Source of the DNA: Cellulosimicrobium cellulans
GTDB taxonomy: Bacteria; Actinomycetota; Actinomycetes; Actinomycetales; Cellulomonadaceae
DNA length: 64,000 nucleotides
Assembly: GCF_024124905.1 (NCBI RefSeq)
Contig: NZ_JAMXST010000001.1
Location: 868,001 to 932,000 of the forward strand
Reading direction: 5' to 3'
The position numbers and the translations under genes were made by a program. Of the stretch, positions 9,461 through 20,015 are shown piece by piece. How positions within the stretch are numbered: position 1 is the first letter of the stretch; every line of letters begins with the position of its first letter. Below the pieces are notes generated by a model that was given only the letters and a program-made list of their open reading frames with translations, was not told where the DNA came from and did not search any database.

Positions 9461-10342
9461 TCAGCGCGCGGTCGAACCGCCCTCGACGCCCGAGCCGCGG
9501 TCCGCGAGCTCGGCGACGACGACGGCCAGCACGCCCGGTCCCACGTGGGCGCCCAGCACGGCGCTGACGGGGGTGACCACGACGTCCAGGCCGGTGCGGG
9601 CGGTCAGCTCGGACGCGAGCCGCTGCGCGCCCGCCTCGTCCCCGACGTGGTGGACCGCGAGCGCGGGCAGCGCCCGGCGCGCCGCGGACTCGACGGCGAC
9701 CGTCGTCAGCCGCTCGACCGCCGCGGCCCTGGTCCGGACCTTCTGCACGACCTCGATCCTGCCCTCCCGCACGGCCAGCAGCGGTCGCACGCCGAGCACC
9801 GTCCCCAACGCCGCGGACGCCGCGCTGAGGCGGCCCCCACGGCGGAGATGGTCGAGCGAGTCGACGAGGAAGACGGCGCGGCTCGCGTCGGCGACCTCGA
9901 TGGCGCGCCGGGCGACCACGTCCGCGCTCTCCCCCGCTCCCGCGGCACGGGCGGCGGCCCGCGCCGCGAAGCCCAGCCCCATCGCGACGGTCCGGGAGTC
10001 CACGACCCGCACCGGGACCGGTGCGTCCGCCGCCGCGAGCGCGGCCGCGTGCACCGTGCCCGACAGTTCGCCCGAGAGATGGACGGAGACGATCTCGCGC
10101 GCGCCCGCGGCGACGGCGGCGGCGTACGCCTCGGCGAACGCCCGGGGCGTCGGCTGCGACGTCGTGACCCGGCGACCGGCCTGCAGGTGCGCGGCCACGT
10201 CCTCGGCGGTGAGCCCGACTCCCTCGAGCGAGGACTCGTCGTCGACGATCACGTGCAGCGGGACGGACCGGAGCCGCTCCTCGGGGACGGACGGGAGGGA
10301 CGCCGTCGAGTCGGTGACGACGTGCACGTGGTGGTCGGTCAT
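9461..10342 (-). CDS. DegV family fatty acid-binding protein
   Basis: The 293-residue protein opens VHVVTDSTASLP, the DegV signature, and contains VHLSGELSGT, the loop that contacts the bound fatty acid carboxylate. DegV/FakB proteins hold a fatty acid for phosphorylation by FakA kinase. No fakA lies in this window. It is a single gene between comEA, 168 bases away with nothing recognisable in between, and the divergent HerA-like ATPase. The ATG start at 10342 gives the usual length of about 280-290 residues. Confidence 0.9.
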   Translation of the reverse strand: MTDHHVHVVTDSTASLPSVPEERLRSVPLHVIVDDESSLEGVGLTAEDVAAHLQAGRRVTTSQPTPRAFAEAYAAAVAAGAREIVSVHLSGELSGTVHAAALAAADAPVPVRVVDSRTVAMGLGFAARAAARAAGAGESADVVARRAIEVADASRAVFLVDSLDHLRRGGRLSAASAALGTVLGVRPLLAVREGRIEVVQKVRTRAAAVERLTTVAVESAARRALPALAVHHVGDEAGAQRLASELTARTGLDVVVTPVSAVLGAHVGPGVLAVVVAELADRGSGVEGGSTAR

Positions 10343-10426
10343 GGCCGCGCCACCTTACGGCCCGCGCGGGCCGTCGCGCATCCCGGCCCGGCTGCGCCCC
10401 CGCGGTGCCGCCCCTACGATCCGAGC

Positions 10427-12397
10427 ATGGCCGACGACGCCGCACAGTCCCCGACCGAGCTCGCCGCCCTGCGCGCGGCCGCCGCGCAGGCCGCAGCCGA
10501 GGCCGCCGAGGCCAGAGCCGCCGCCGCGCAGGCGGCCCTCGAGGCCGCGGAGGCGGCCGCGCGGGCCGACACGGCCCCCGAGACCTCGGCTCCCGAGGGC
10601 GCCGACGCGTCGGCGACCGGTACGCCCCCGGGCACCGCCGGTCCAGCCGAGGCGAGCGGATCCCGCGAGGGGGGCACGTCGTCGGGCACCGAGCCGAGCG
10701 CGGAGGGTCGCGCGCCTGCCGAGGAGGCTGCGCCGTCGGGCACCGGGCCGCTCGAGGGCTACGCCGCCGAGGTCGCGACCGGCTACGCGTACCGGGGCGG
10801 CACGCTCGCGCTCGGCGCGCTGCTCGAAGGCGACCCGGGCGGCGACCCGACGCCGCGCGCCGACGTGCAGGTGGGGTTCGCCCTGAGCATGCTCAACCGG
10901 CACGGGCTCGTCGCGGGCGCGACCGGGACAGGCAAGACGAAGACGCTCCAGGGCATGGCGGAAGGGCTGTCGGCCGCTGGTGTGCCCGTGTTCCTCGCGG
11001 ACGTCAAGGGCGACCTGTCCGGGCTCGCCGTGCCCGGCGAGCCGAACGAGAAGATCGTGGAGCGCTCGGCGTCGATCGGGCAGGACTGGAGCCCGACGAC
11101 CTTTCCCGTCGAACTCTACTCGCTCGGCGGTCTGGGGACCGGCGTGCCGATCCGCACGACCGTCACGGACTTCGGACCGCTGCTGCTGTCCAAGGTCCTC
11201 GGGCTCAACGAGACGCAGGAGTCGAGCCTCGGGCTGATCTTCCACTGGGCCGACGCCCAGGGTCTCGCGCTGCTCGACCTCAAGGACCTCCAGTCGACGA
11301 TCGCGTACCTCACGTCCGACGAGGGCAAGGCGGAGCTCAAGGGCATCGGCGGGGTGTCGAGCGCGACGGCGGGGGTCATCCTGCGCGAGATCGTCGCCCT
11401 GCAGGCGCAGGGCGCGGACGTGTTCTTCGGCGAGCCCGCGTTCGCGACGTCTGACCTGCTGCGCACCGCACCCGACGGCCGGGGCGTGATCTCCGCGCTC
11501 GAGCTGCCCGCGGTGCAGGACCGCCCCGCGCTGTTCTCGACGTTCCTCATGTGGCTGCTGGCCGACCTGTTCCAGGAGCTGCCCGAGGTCGGGGACGCGG
11601 AGAAGCCGAAGCTCGTCTTCTTCTTCGACGAGGCGCACCTGCTGTTCACGGGCGCGTCGAAGGAGTTCCTCCAGCAAGTGGTGCAGACCGTCCGGCTCGT
11701 GCGGTCGAAGGGCGTCGGCGTGTTCTTCGTGACGCAGAGCCCCAAGGACGTCCCCGCCGACGTGCTCGCGCAGCTCGGCAACCGCGTCCAGCACGCGCTG
11801 CGCGCCTTCACGCCCGACGACGCCGCCGCCCTCCGCGCGGCCGTGCGGACGTATCCGACCTCGCCGTACGACCTCGAACGGCTGCTGCAGTCGCTCGGCA
11901 CGGGCGAGGCCGTCGTCACGGTCCTCACGGAGAAGGGCGCGCCGACCCCGGTCGCCTGGACGCGCGTGCGGGCACCGCAGTCGTCGATGGAGCCCGCGCC
12001 CACGACCGTGCTCGAGGGGATCGTGGCTGCGTCGCCGGCCTTCGCGCGCTACGGCACGGCGGTCGACAACGAGTCCGCGTTCGAGCTCCTGCAGGTGCGC
12101 GTGCAGGAGCAGGCGGCGGCGCGGGACGCGGCCGCGGCCGCCGAGGCCGAGGCGGCGGCCCAGGAGAAGGCGGCCAAGGACGCCGCCAAGGAGGCCGAGC
12201 GCGCGGCGAAGAAGGAGCAGGCGGAGCTGGAGAAGATGCGCGCGAAGCTCGAGCGCGACGCGGCGAAGAGCCGCTCAGGATCGGGCGGGTCGTCCCGGTC
12301 GCGGTCGTCGAGCCCGCTCGACTCGTTCCTCCGCTCCGCCGGCACCCAGCTCGGCCGCGAGCTCACCCGCACCATCTTCGGCACCCGCCGCCGCTGA
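10427..12397 (+). CDS. DUF853 / HerA-like ATPase (YjgR family)
   Basis: The 656-residue protein has an Ala/Glu-rich N-terminal 110 residues, likely a helical or disordered arm, then Walker A GATGTGKTKT with the lysine near residue 169, Walker B LVFFFDEAHLLF, and DVPADVLAQLGNRVQHALRAFTPDD typical of the family. It ends in an Ala/Glu/Lys coiled coil (about residues 560-615) and a Ser/Arg tail. HerA-like proteins are DNA-translocating hexamers; the job of the DUF853 branch is not settled. It is monocistronic, starts at ATG 10427 close to the divergent degV, and ends before a long palindrome. Confidence 0.88.
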   Translation: MADDAAQSPTELAALRAAAAQAAAEAAEARAAAAQAALEAAEAAARADTAPETSAPEGADASATGTPPGTAGPAEASGSREGGTSSGTEPSAEGRAPAEEAAPSGTGPLEGYAAEVATGYAYRGGTLALGALLEGDPGGDPTPRADVQVGFALSMLNRHGLVAGATGTGKTKTLQGMAEGLSAAGVPVFLADVKGDLSGLAVPGEPNEKIVERSASIGQDWSPTTFPVELYSLGGLGTGVPIRTTVTDFGPLLLSKVLGLNETQESSLGLIFHWADAQGLALLDLKDLQSTIAYLTSDEGKAELKGIGGVSSATAGVILREIVALQAQGADVFFGEPAFATSDLLRTAPDGRGVISALELPAVQDRPALFSTFLMWLLADLFQELPEVGDAEKPKLVFFFDEAHLLFTGASKEFLQQVVQTVRLVRSKGVGVFFVTQSPKDVPADVLAQLGNRVQHALRAFTPDDAAALRAAVRTYPTSPYDLERLLQSLGTGEAVVTVLTEKGAPTPVAWTRVRAPQSSMEPAPTTVLEGIVAASPAFARYGTAVDNESAFELLQVRVQEQAAARDAAAAAEAEAAAQEKAAKDAAKEAERAAKKEQAELEKMRAKLERDAAKSRSGSGGSSRSRSSSPLDSFLRSAGTQLGRELTRTIFGTRRR

Positions 12398-12408
12398 CCC
12401 CCACGTGC

Positions 12409-12466
12409 TGTGGGCATGAGATGGGCCCGGTTTTGGAGTCGAAACCGGGCCCATTTCATGCCCACA
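12409..12466. terminator. 58-nt near-perfect palindrome between convergent genes
   Basis: Two 25-base arms (12409-12433 and 12442-12466) pair fully apart from one G-T wobble, around an 8-base loop TGGAGTCG. It sits between the convergent DUF853 gene and leuS, whose stops are 12 and 15 bases away, so it can stop transcription from both sides. The arms begin TGTGGGCATGA and hold ATGGGCCCGG. Confidence 0.75.
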
Positions 12467-12480
12467 ACCAGGTCGGGGAC

Positions 12481-15480
<3,000 letters not shown>

Positions 15481-15547
15481 CCGGCCGAGTTTACCGGCCG
15501 ACGGGAGGCGCGACGGCGGCCGTCCGGCCCGTGCGAGGATGTGCGCC

Positions 15548-15994
15548 GTGATCATCGTGACGACCAACGAGGTGCCCGGCTACCGCATCGACGCGGTGCT
15601 CGGCGAGGTGATGGGCATGACCGTGCGCAGCGCGAACATCGGCGCGAACTTCGTCGCGTCGTTCCGCTCGATCGGCGGCGGCGAGGTGACGGAGTACACG
15701 AAGCTCGTCTACGAGTCCCGCCAGGAGGTCATGCACCGCATGGTCCAGGAGGCGCAGCGCCGCGGCGGGAACGCCGTCGTCGGCATGCGCTTCGACACGG
15801 GCGAGATCGCGGCGTCGTTCTCGGAGGTGTGCGCGTACGGCACCGCCGTCGTCGTCACGCCGATCCCGGCGGGCCAGCCCGGCGCGACGGCGCAGTCCGC
15901 CCACCAGGCCCAGGGTGCGCCGTCCGCTCCCCCGCAGCCGGGCGGTCACGGCTACCCGCAGGACGCCGCGCCGGACCAGCCGGCCTGGCGCTGA
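15548..15994 (+). CDS. YbjQ/UPF0145 family heavy-metal-binding-domain protein
   Basis: The 148-residue protein has the YbjQ fold: [28 protein letters not shown] at the start (as [14 protein letters not shown] and [10 protein letters not shown]), then [17 protein letters not shown]. The C-terminal 40 residues are a Gln/Pro/Gly-rich tail. The GTG at 15548, with GAGGA nine bases upstream, gives the family N-terminus exactly; an ATG at 15539 would add three residues. YbjQ proteins are pentameric or decameric with no agreed function, and the metal-binding name is historical. Monocistronic, convergent with the VKOR gene. Confidence 0.88.
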   Translation: MIIVTTNEVPGYRIDAVLGEVMGMTVRSANIGANFVASFRSIGGGEVTEYTKLVYESRQEVMHRMVQEAQRRGGNAVVGMRFDTGEIAASFSEVCAYGTAVVVTPIPAGQPGATAQSAHQAQGAPSAPPQPGGHGYPQDAAPDQPAWR

Positions 15995-16043
15995 CGCCAG
16001 CGGCGGTCCGCGCGGCCGGACCCTCGCGGGGCCGCGGCGCGCG

Positions 16044-16700
16044 TCAGAACAGCGTCATGATGATCGGGCCCTTGACCAGCAGGATCCACGCGACGAGCGC
16101 GACGTAGCCGATCGCCAGGAACAGGTGCCGGTTGCCCACGAGCGTGCGGCGCACGCCGTCGCCCGCAGGCAGGTACCCCTCCTGGACGGCGTGGACCACC
16201 TGGTACCAGAAGAGCGGCAGCATGGCGAACCACACGACCATGCAGTACGGGCACATCGCCGAGATCGCGTACATCGTCGTCCAGATGAGGAAGACGATCA
16301 GGCCCATGCCGAGGGTCGTCCCGCCGAGGAGCGCGAGCCAGTACCAGCGTGGGAGCCGCGCGCCCGCGAGCAGCACGACGCCCGTCGTGATGACGACGGG
16401 GAACGCCGCGATGCCCAGCAGCGGGTTCGGGAACCCGAGGAGCGAGCCCTGCCAGGAGTCCATCGCGTCGCCGCAGTCGAGCAACGCGTTGAGGCTGCAC
16501 GACGGCACGTGGTTCGGGTCCGCGAGCTTGAGGAACTTCTCGACGGCCAGCGCCGCCGAGCCCGCCAGACCGATCGCGCCGGCCACGACGAGCAACCAGC
16601 CCATCGCGCGCGTGCTGATCGGGCGGGGACCGGACGACGGCAGCGGCTCGTCGTCGTGGTCGGCGGACACGCTCGCACCGGCGGTGGCGCTCTTGCTCAC
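16044..16700 (-). CDS. Vitamin K epoxide reductase (VKOR) family membrane protein
   Basis: The 218-residue protein has at least four membrane segments, the loop cysteines C68 and C76 (CSLNALLDC) and the active-site pair C150-PY-C153 (MCPYCMV). Bacterial VKOR replaces DsbB: it reoxidises a periplasmic DsbA-like thioredoxin-fold partner and passes electrons to menaquinone, so it drives disulfide bond formation in secreted proteins. No DsbA gene lies next to it. The GTG at 16700 follows GAGGAG with 7-base spacing. The secreted proteins nearby with paired cysteines are plausible clients, but that is inference. Confidence 0.9.
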   Translation of the reverse strand: MSKSATAGASVSADHDDEPLPSSGPRPISTRAMGWLLVVAGAIGLAGSAALAVEKFLKLADPNHVPSCSLNALLDCGDAMDSWQGSLLGFPNPLLGIAAFPVVITTGVVLLAGARLPRWYWLALLGGTTLGMGLIVFLIWTTMYAISAMCPYCMVVWFAMLPLFWYQVVHAVQEGYLPAGDGVRRTLVGNRHLFLAIGYVALVAWILLVKGPIIMTLF

Positions 16701-17068
16701 GGGGACGCTCCTCGTGGGTCACCGGCTCGCGCCGGACGTGACGGGGCGCACGGCGGTGCGCGCAGGGCACAACCTACCGCGCGCCGCTGGGTCCCGGCTG
16801 GGAGTCCGCCGAGGTAGAGGCGTGGTCGCCTTTCACGACGGCGTGTGGTTGCCCTGGGTGGTCGGGGTGGGTGGTGGTGCCGCGTCTACCATCCGCGCCG
16901 CTCGTTCCTCGCGTCGCTCCCGCCAGGCCCGACCACGACGCGGCACCACCACCCACCCCGACCCGGTGTCGACTCACCCGGTCGGTGCTCACGACGACCA
17001 GGGCTCTACCTCGGCAGACCAGGGCTCTACCTCGGCAGACCAGGGCTCTACCTCGGCGGACCAGGGGT
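16701..17068. other. 368-nt gene-free gap filled with repeats
   Basis: Between VKOR and the MFS gene no coding sequence is convincing. The gap holds one 21-bp CGAGGTAGA unit (16810-16830), the roughly 100-nt structured element (16860-16963), and the four tandem 21-bp units (from 16996). The first 100 bases carry the VKOR leader. Almost the whole gap is thus made of repeat families that recur elsewhere in the window. Confidence 0.8.
16860..16963 (-). repeat. Structured repeat, copy A (outer stem + inner hairpin)
   Basis: Outer arms 16860-16886 and 16937-16963 are perfectly complementary over 27 bp. Read on the minus strand, the 50-nt interior is GTGGTCGGGCCTGGCGGGA, an inner stem GCGACGC / GCGGCGC (one mismatch) closed by the loop GAGGAACGA, then GGATGGTA. 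Copy B at 34451-34547 has the same layout with compensatory changes in both stems. There is no T-tract, and it is not next to a stop codon. Confidence 0.85.
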
Positions 17069-17079
17069 CTACCTCGGCA
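16996..17079 (-). repeat. Four tandem 21-bp CGAGGTAGA units
   Basis: Four consecutive 21-bp units (16996, 17017, 17038 and 17059) read, on the minus strand, CGAGGTAGAGCCC then TGGTC plus three bases. Two neighbours differ at only one or two positions. The last unit overlaps the end of the MFS gene, and the TAG in its GAGGTAGA is the MFS stop codon. Same family as 4216-4257, which is less conserved. Confidence 0.9.
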
Positions 17080-18358
17080 GGCTGACCGGCTCGGTCACAG
17101 GCGAGCCGGCGTCGTCGGGCAGGGTGGCGCCGACGACGTCGGCGACGCCGGCGGGGCGGCGGCCGACGAGGAGGATGATCGCCAGGCCGGCGACAGTGAG
17201 CACGACGCCGGTCCAGGCCGGGGCGAGGTAGCCCCAGCCGGCGGCGATGACGAGGCCCCCGAGGAACGCGCCGTTGGCGTTGCCGACGTTGAGCGCGGAG
17301 TGGCACAGGGCCGCGCCGAGCGAGGGCGCGGCGGGCGACAGGTCCATGAGGCGCGTCTGCAGGGCGAGGCCGAGGACCTGGGAGGTGACGCCGAGCAGGA
17401 AGAGCGACAGCACGGCGGGGACGGGGTGGTGGCCCGTGAGGCCGAACAGCGCGAGCGTCACGCCCGTGGAGACGAACCCGAGGTAGACGGTGCGCATGAC
17501 GGAGCGGTCGGCGAGCCGGCCGCCGAGGACGGTGCCGACGGTCATGCCGACGCCGAAGATCGCGAGCACCAGCGGCACCGCGGCGGACGACAGGCCCGTG
17601 ACGCGCGTGATGGTCGGCTCGACGTAGGAGTAGACGGCGAACATGCCGCCGAACCCGACCGCGGCGCCGACGAATCCGAGCCACAGCGGCCCGTTGCGCA
17701 GCGCGCCGAGCTCGCGGCGCACGCTCGAGTCCTCGTTCCCCGCACCGGCCGGGACGAGCCACCACAGGGCGGCGAGCGTGACGAGGCCCAGCCCGCCGAC
17801 CACGACGAACGCGGCGCGCCAGCCGAGCTGCTGCCCGGCGAAGGTCGAGAGCGGGACCCCGACGACGTTGGCGATGGTCAGCCCAGCCATCATGGTCGCG
17901 ACGGCGCGCCCCCGGCGCCCGGGGCCCGCGACGGCCGCGCCGACCGCGGCTCCGACGCCGAAGAACGCTCCGTGCGGCAGCCCCGCGAGGAACCGGCCGG
18001 CGACGAGCGTCTCGATGCTCCCGGCGGTCGCGGAGAACAGGTTGCCGAGCGTGTAGAACGCCATGAGCGCGACGAGCAGCGTCTTGCGGGGCAGGCGCGC
18101 CGCGACGACGGTGAGCAGCGGCGCCCCGACGACCACGCCGACGGCGTAGGCGGTGATGGCGTGGCCCGCCGTGGGGATCGAGACGTCGAGGTCGGTCGCG
18201 ATGTCGGAGAGCAGGCCCATCGTCGCGAACTCGGTCGTGCCGATGGTGAACCCACCCATCGCGAGCGCGAGGAGCGCGGGCCCGGCCCCGCGCAGGCGTC
18301 CGGCGCGCGTGGGAGGGACGTCCGCGGGAGGCGCGGGCGTGGCGGTGCTGTCGGTCAT
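17069..18358 (-). CDS. MFS transporter, DHA1 (AraJ/YdhP-like) family
   Basis: The 429-residue protein has the twelve-helix MFS pattern. It opens with MGGFTIGTTEFATMGLL after a cytoplasmic tail, typical of the AraJ/YdhP/Pur8-like DHA1 drug:proton antiporters, and includes the A-loop LPRKTLLVALMAFYTLGNLFS (as LPRKTLLVALMAF). The ATG at 18358 follows GAGGA. The C-terminus LPR and the stop lie inside a tandem repeat unit, so the original end may have been altered by repeat insertion. It lies downstream of a DtxR-family gene with 120 bases between them. The substrate is unknown. Confidence 0.85.
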   Translation of the reverse strand: MTDSTATPAPPADVPPTRAGRLRGAGPALLALAMGGFTIGTTEFATMGLLSDIATDLDVSIPTAGHAITAYAVGVVVGAPLLTVVAARLPRKTLLVALMAFYTLGNLFSATAGSIETLVAGRFLAGLPHGAFFGVGAAVGAAVAGPGRRGRAVATMMAGLTIANVVGVPLSTFAGQQLGWRAAFVVVGGLGLVTLAALWWLVPAGAGNEDSSVRRELGALRNGPLWLGFVGAAVGFGGMFAVYSYVEPTITRVTGLSSAAVPLVLAIFGVGMTVGTVLGGRLADRSVMRTVYLGFVSTGVTLALFGLTGHHPVPAVLSLFLLGVTSQVLGLALQTRLMDLSPAAPSLGAALCHSALNVGNANGAFLGGLVIAAGWGYLAPAWTGVVLTVAGLAIILLVGRRPAGVADVVGATLPDDAGSPVTEPVSLPR

Positions 18359-18418
18359 CGTGTCCTCGGGGCGTCGTGGCAGGGCGGCGGTGGAGACCTC
18401 GGACCGAAGCACCAGCGA

Positions 18419-18432
18419 TCGAATCGATTCGA
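18419..18432. promoter_or_regulatory. 14-bp perfect palindrome upstream of MFS gene
   Basis: TCGAATCGATTCGA is a perfect palindrome, AT-rich for this genome, 61 bases before the MFS start. It is a plausible operator for a dimeric regulator. The neighbouring DtxR-family protein is one candidate, but the site does not look like a known DtxR box. Confidence 0.4.
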
Positions 18433-18478
18433 GGATCGTCGACGACGTCGGCGACGAGAACAGGGGCAGGCGGCCAGT

Positions 18479-19222
18479 CTAGGCGGGGACCGGCTCCGCG
18501 CGCACGACCCACACGTGGTCCGCGGCACGCAGGCCGAGCTGCGCGGGCGGCGTCGGGCGCGCGGCCGACGCGTCGTCGGGACGGACGCCCGCCCCGGCAG
18601 CGTCCGGCGGCGACCACACGACGGAGAGGATGCCCGCGTACTCGCGGCGTTCGCGCACCTCGACGCCGGTGTCCAGGCCGACGCCGATCTCCGCGAGGTA
18701 GCGCAGGACGTCCGGGTCGGCGTCGGAGATCCGCACGACGGTCCCCCGGTCCCCCACGACGAGGTCGGCGAGCGGGACGGCGGGCGGGCGGACGACGGTC
18801 CCGTCGGCGCCGGGGATCGGGTCGCCGTGGGGGTCGCGCGTGGGGCGCCCGAGGCGCGCGTCGATCCGCTCCATGAGCAGGTCGGAGACGGCGTGCTCGA
18901 GCACCTCGGCCTCGTCGTGCACCTCGTCCCAGCCGTAGCCGAGCTCGGACACGAGGTAGGTCTCGAGGAGGCGGTGGCGTCGCACCATGGCGAGCGCGAG
19001 GCTGCGCCCGCGCTCGGTGAGCGTGATCGCCCCGTAGGGCGCGTGCTCGAGGAGGCCCTGGGCGCTGAGCCGGCGCACCGTCTCCGACACGGTCGAGGCG
19101 CCGACACCGATGCGCTCGGCGAGGAGCTTGGTCGTCACCTTCTCGTCCGACCACTCCTGGGCGGCCCAGACGACCTTGAGGTAGTCCTGGGCGACGGGCG
19201 TCAGGTCGGTCGGGTGGTCCAC
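18479..19222 (-). CDS. DtxR-family metal-dependent transcriptional regulator
   Basis: The 247-residue protein has an N-terminal winged helix (LLAERIGVGASTVSETVRRLSAQGLL, quoted as LAERIGVGASTVSETVRRL), the dimerisation and metal region (RHRLLETYLVSELGYGWDEVHDEAEVLEHAVSD, seen as RHRLLETYL, GYGWDEVHDEAEVLEH) with the expected His/Glu ligands, and a C-terminal FeoA/SH3-like domain. It could be an Mn (MntR) or Fe (IdeR) sensor. The GWDEVHDEAE helix is common to both, so I do not name it. The GTG start at 19222 sits only six bases after a TAGGGT, so the mRNA may be leaderless. Confidence 0.9.
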   Translation of the reverse strand: MDHPTDLTPVAQDYLKVVWAAQEWSDEKVTTKLLAERIGVGASTVSETVRRLSAQGLLEHAPYGAITLTERGRSLALAMVRRHRLLETYLVSELGYGWDEVHDEAEVLEHAVSDLLMERIDARLGRPTRDPHGDPIPGADGTVVRPPAVPLADLVVGDRGTVVRISDADPDVLRYLAEIGVGLDTGVEVRERREYAGILSVVWSPPDAAGAGVRPDDASAARPTPPAQLGLRAADHVWVVRAEPVPA

Positions 19223-19234
19223 ACGACCACCCTA
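19212..19234 (-). promoter_or_regulatory. Possible leaderless promoter and start-codon hairpin of the DtxR-family gene
   Basis: On the minus strand TAGGGT (19229-19234) is followed six bases later by the GTG start, so transcription could begin at the start codon. Eight-base arms GGGTGGTC (19212-19219) and GACCACCC (19225-19232) flank the GTG, placing it in the loop. No good -35 is visible. Confidence 0.35.
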
Positions 19235-19256
19235 GGTCACGGGGCCCCGCGACCCC

Positions 19257-19961
19257 TCAGGGGCTCGCGGGCCGGACGAGCTGGAGCCGCACCTCGACCG
19301 TGCCCTCGTCCCGCACCTGGACGGGGGCCACGGGCGGCACCGCGATGCCGAAGTCGGAGAAGCGCACGCCGATCGCCCCGGTCGCGAGCACCCCGTCGCC
19401 CGACCGCTGCGCCTCGAGCGCCACCGTCACGGCCTCGGTCTCGTCGCGGATCGTCAGCGCGCCCGACGCCTCGAGGCGCACCGGCGTCGTCGTGGACCCG
19501 AGCTCGCTCACGTCGAGCGGCGAGGTGAGCGAGAAGAGCGTGGTCGGGTAGAGGTCGGTCTCGAGCGCCTGCTGGAGCTGGCGGTCCGCCACGGAGGACC
19601 CGGTCCGGAGCGTCGTCGTCTCGACCGTCACGGTCGCGGTCTCCAGCGACCCCGACCGCACGCGGAACGTCCCGGTGACGTCCGGGGTGACGCCCAGGAG
19701 CACGGCCTCGTCCGCCGGGACGTCCAGGACGTCGGCGCGGAAGCCCGCCTCGGACCCCGGCCCGACGACCCACTCGCCGTCGACGTCGAACGGCCCCGGC
19801 TCGGCGGGCGCCGCGGACGCCGTCTCCTCCCCCGGAGACTGCAGGCCCAGCGGCGGCGGGGTGCGGCCCTCGCGCACCTCCGAGTACACGAACGGCGCGA
19901 GGAGCACCACGACGAGCGCGAGGACCACCGACACGACGATCCAGCGCGTGGACCTGCTCAT
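19257..19961 (-). CDS. YceI-like family protein, membrane-anchored
   Basis: The 234-residue protein has one N-terminal membrane segment (WIVVSVVLALVVVLLAPFVYSEV, seen as VVSVVLALVVVLLAPF), a short Pro/Ala linker and a YceI lipocalin-like barrel (GEWVVGPGSEAGFRADVL to VTGTFRVRSGSLETATVTVE, seen as GEWVVGPGSEAGFRA and TGTFRVRSGSLETATV). YceI barrels bind polyisoprenoid-like lipids. I chose ATG 19961 over 19970 because AGGA then lies nine bases upstream. The anchor suggests it acts at the outer face of the membrane. Downstream of the phosphoesterase gene with 54 bases between them, but no clear functional link. Confidence 0.85.
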   Translation of the reverse strand: MSRSTRWIVVSVVLALVVVLLAPFVYSEVREGRTPPPLGLQSPGEETASAAPAEPGPFDVDGEWVVGPGSEAGFRADVLDVPADEAVLLGVTPDVTGTFRVRSGSLETATVTVETTTLRTGSSVADRQLQQALETDLYPTTLFSLTSPLDVSELGSTTTPVRLEASGALTIRDETEAVTVALEAQRSGDGVLATGAIGVRFSDFGIAVPPVAPVQVRDEGTVEVRLQLVRPASP

Positions 19962-20015
19962 ACGCCACATCCTGCCGTGTCCGGCAGCGCGGGGCGAGGA
20001 CCGACGCGCGCCGTC

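Noticed and set aside
16996-17079. Tandem 21-bp units as a CRISPR-like array
   Set aside because: The units are directly adjacent with no spacers, only four copies, and occur elsewhere singly and in pairs.
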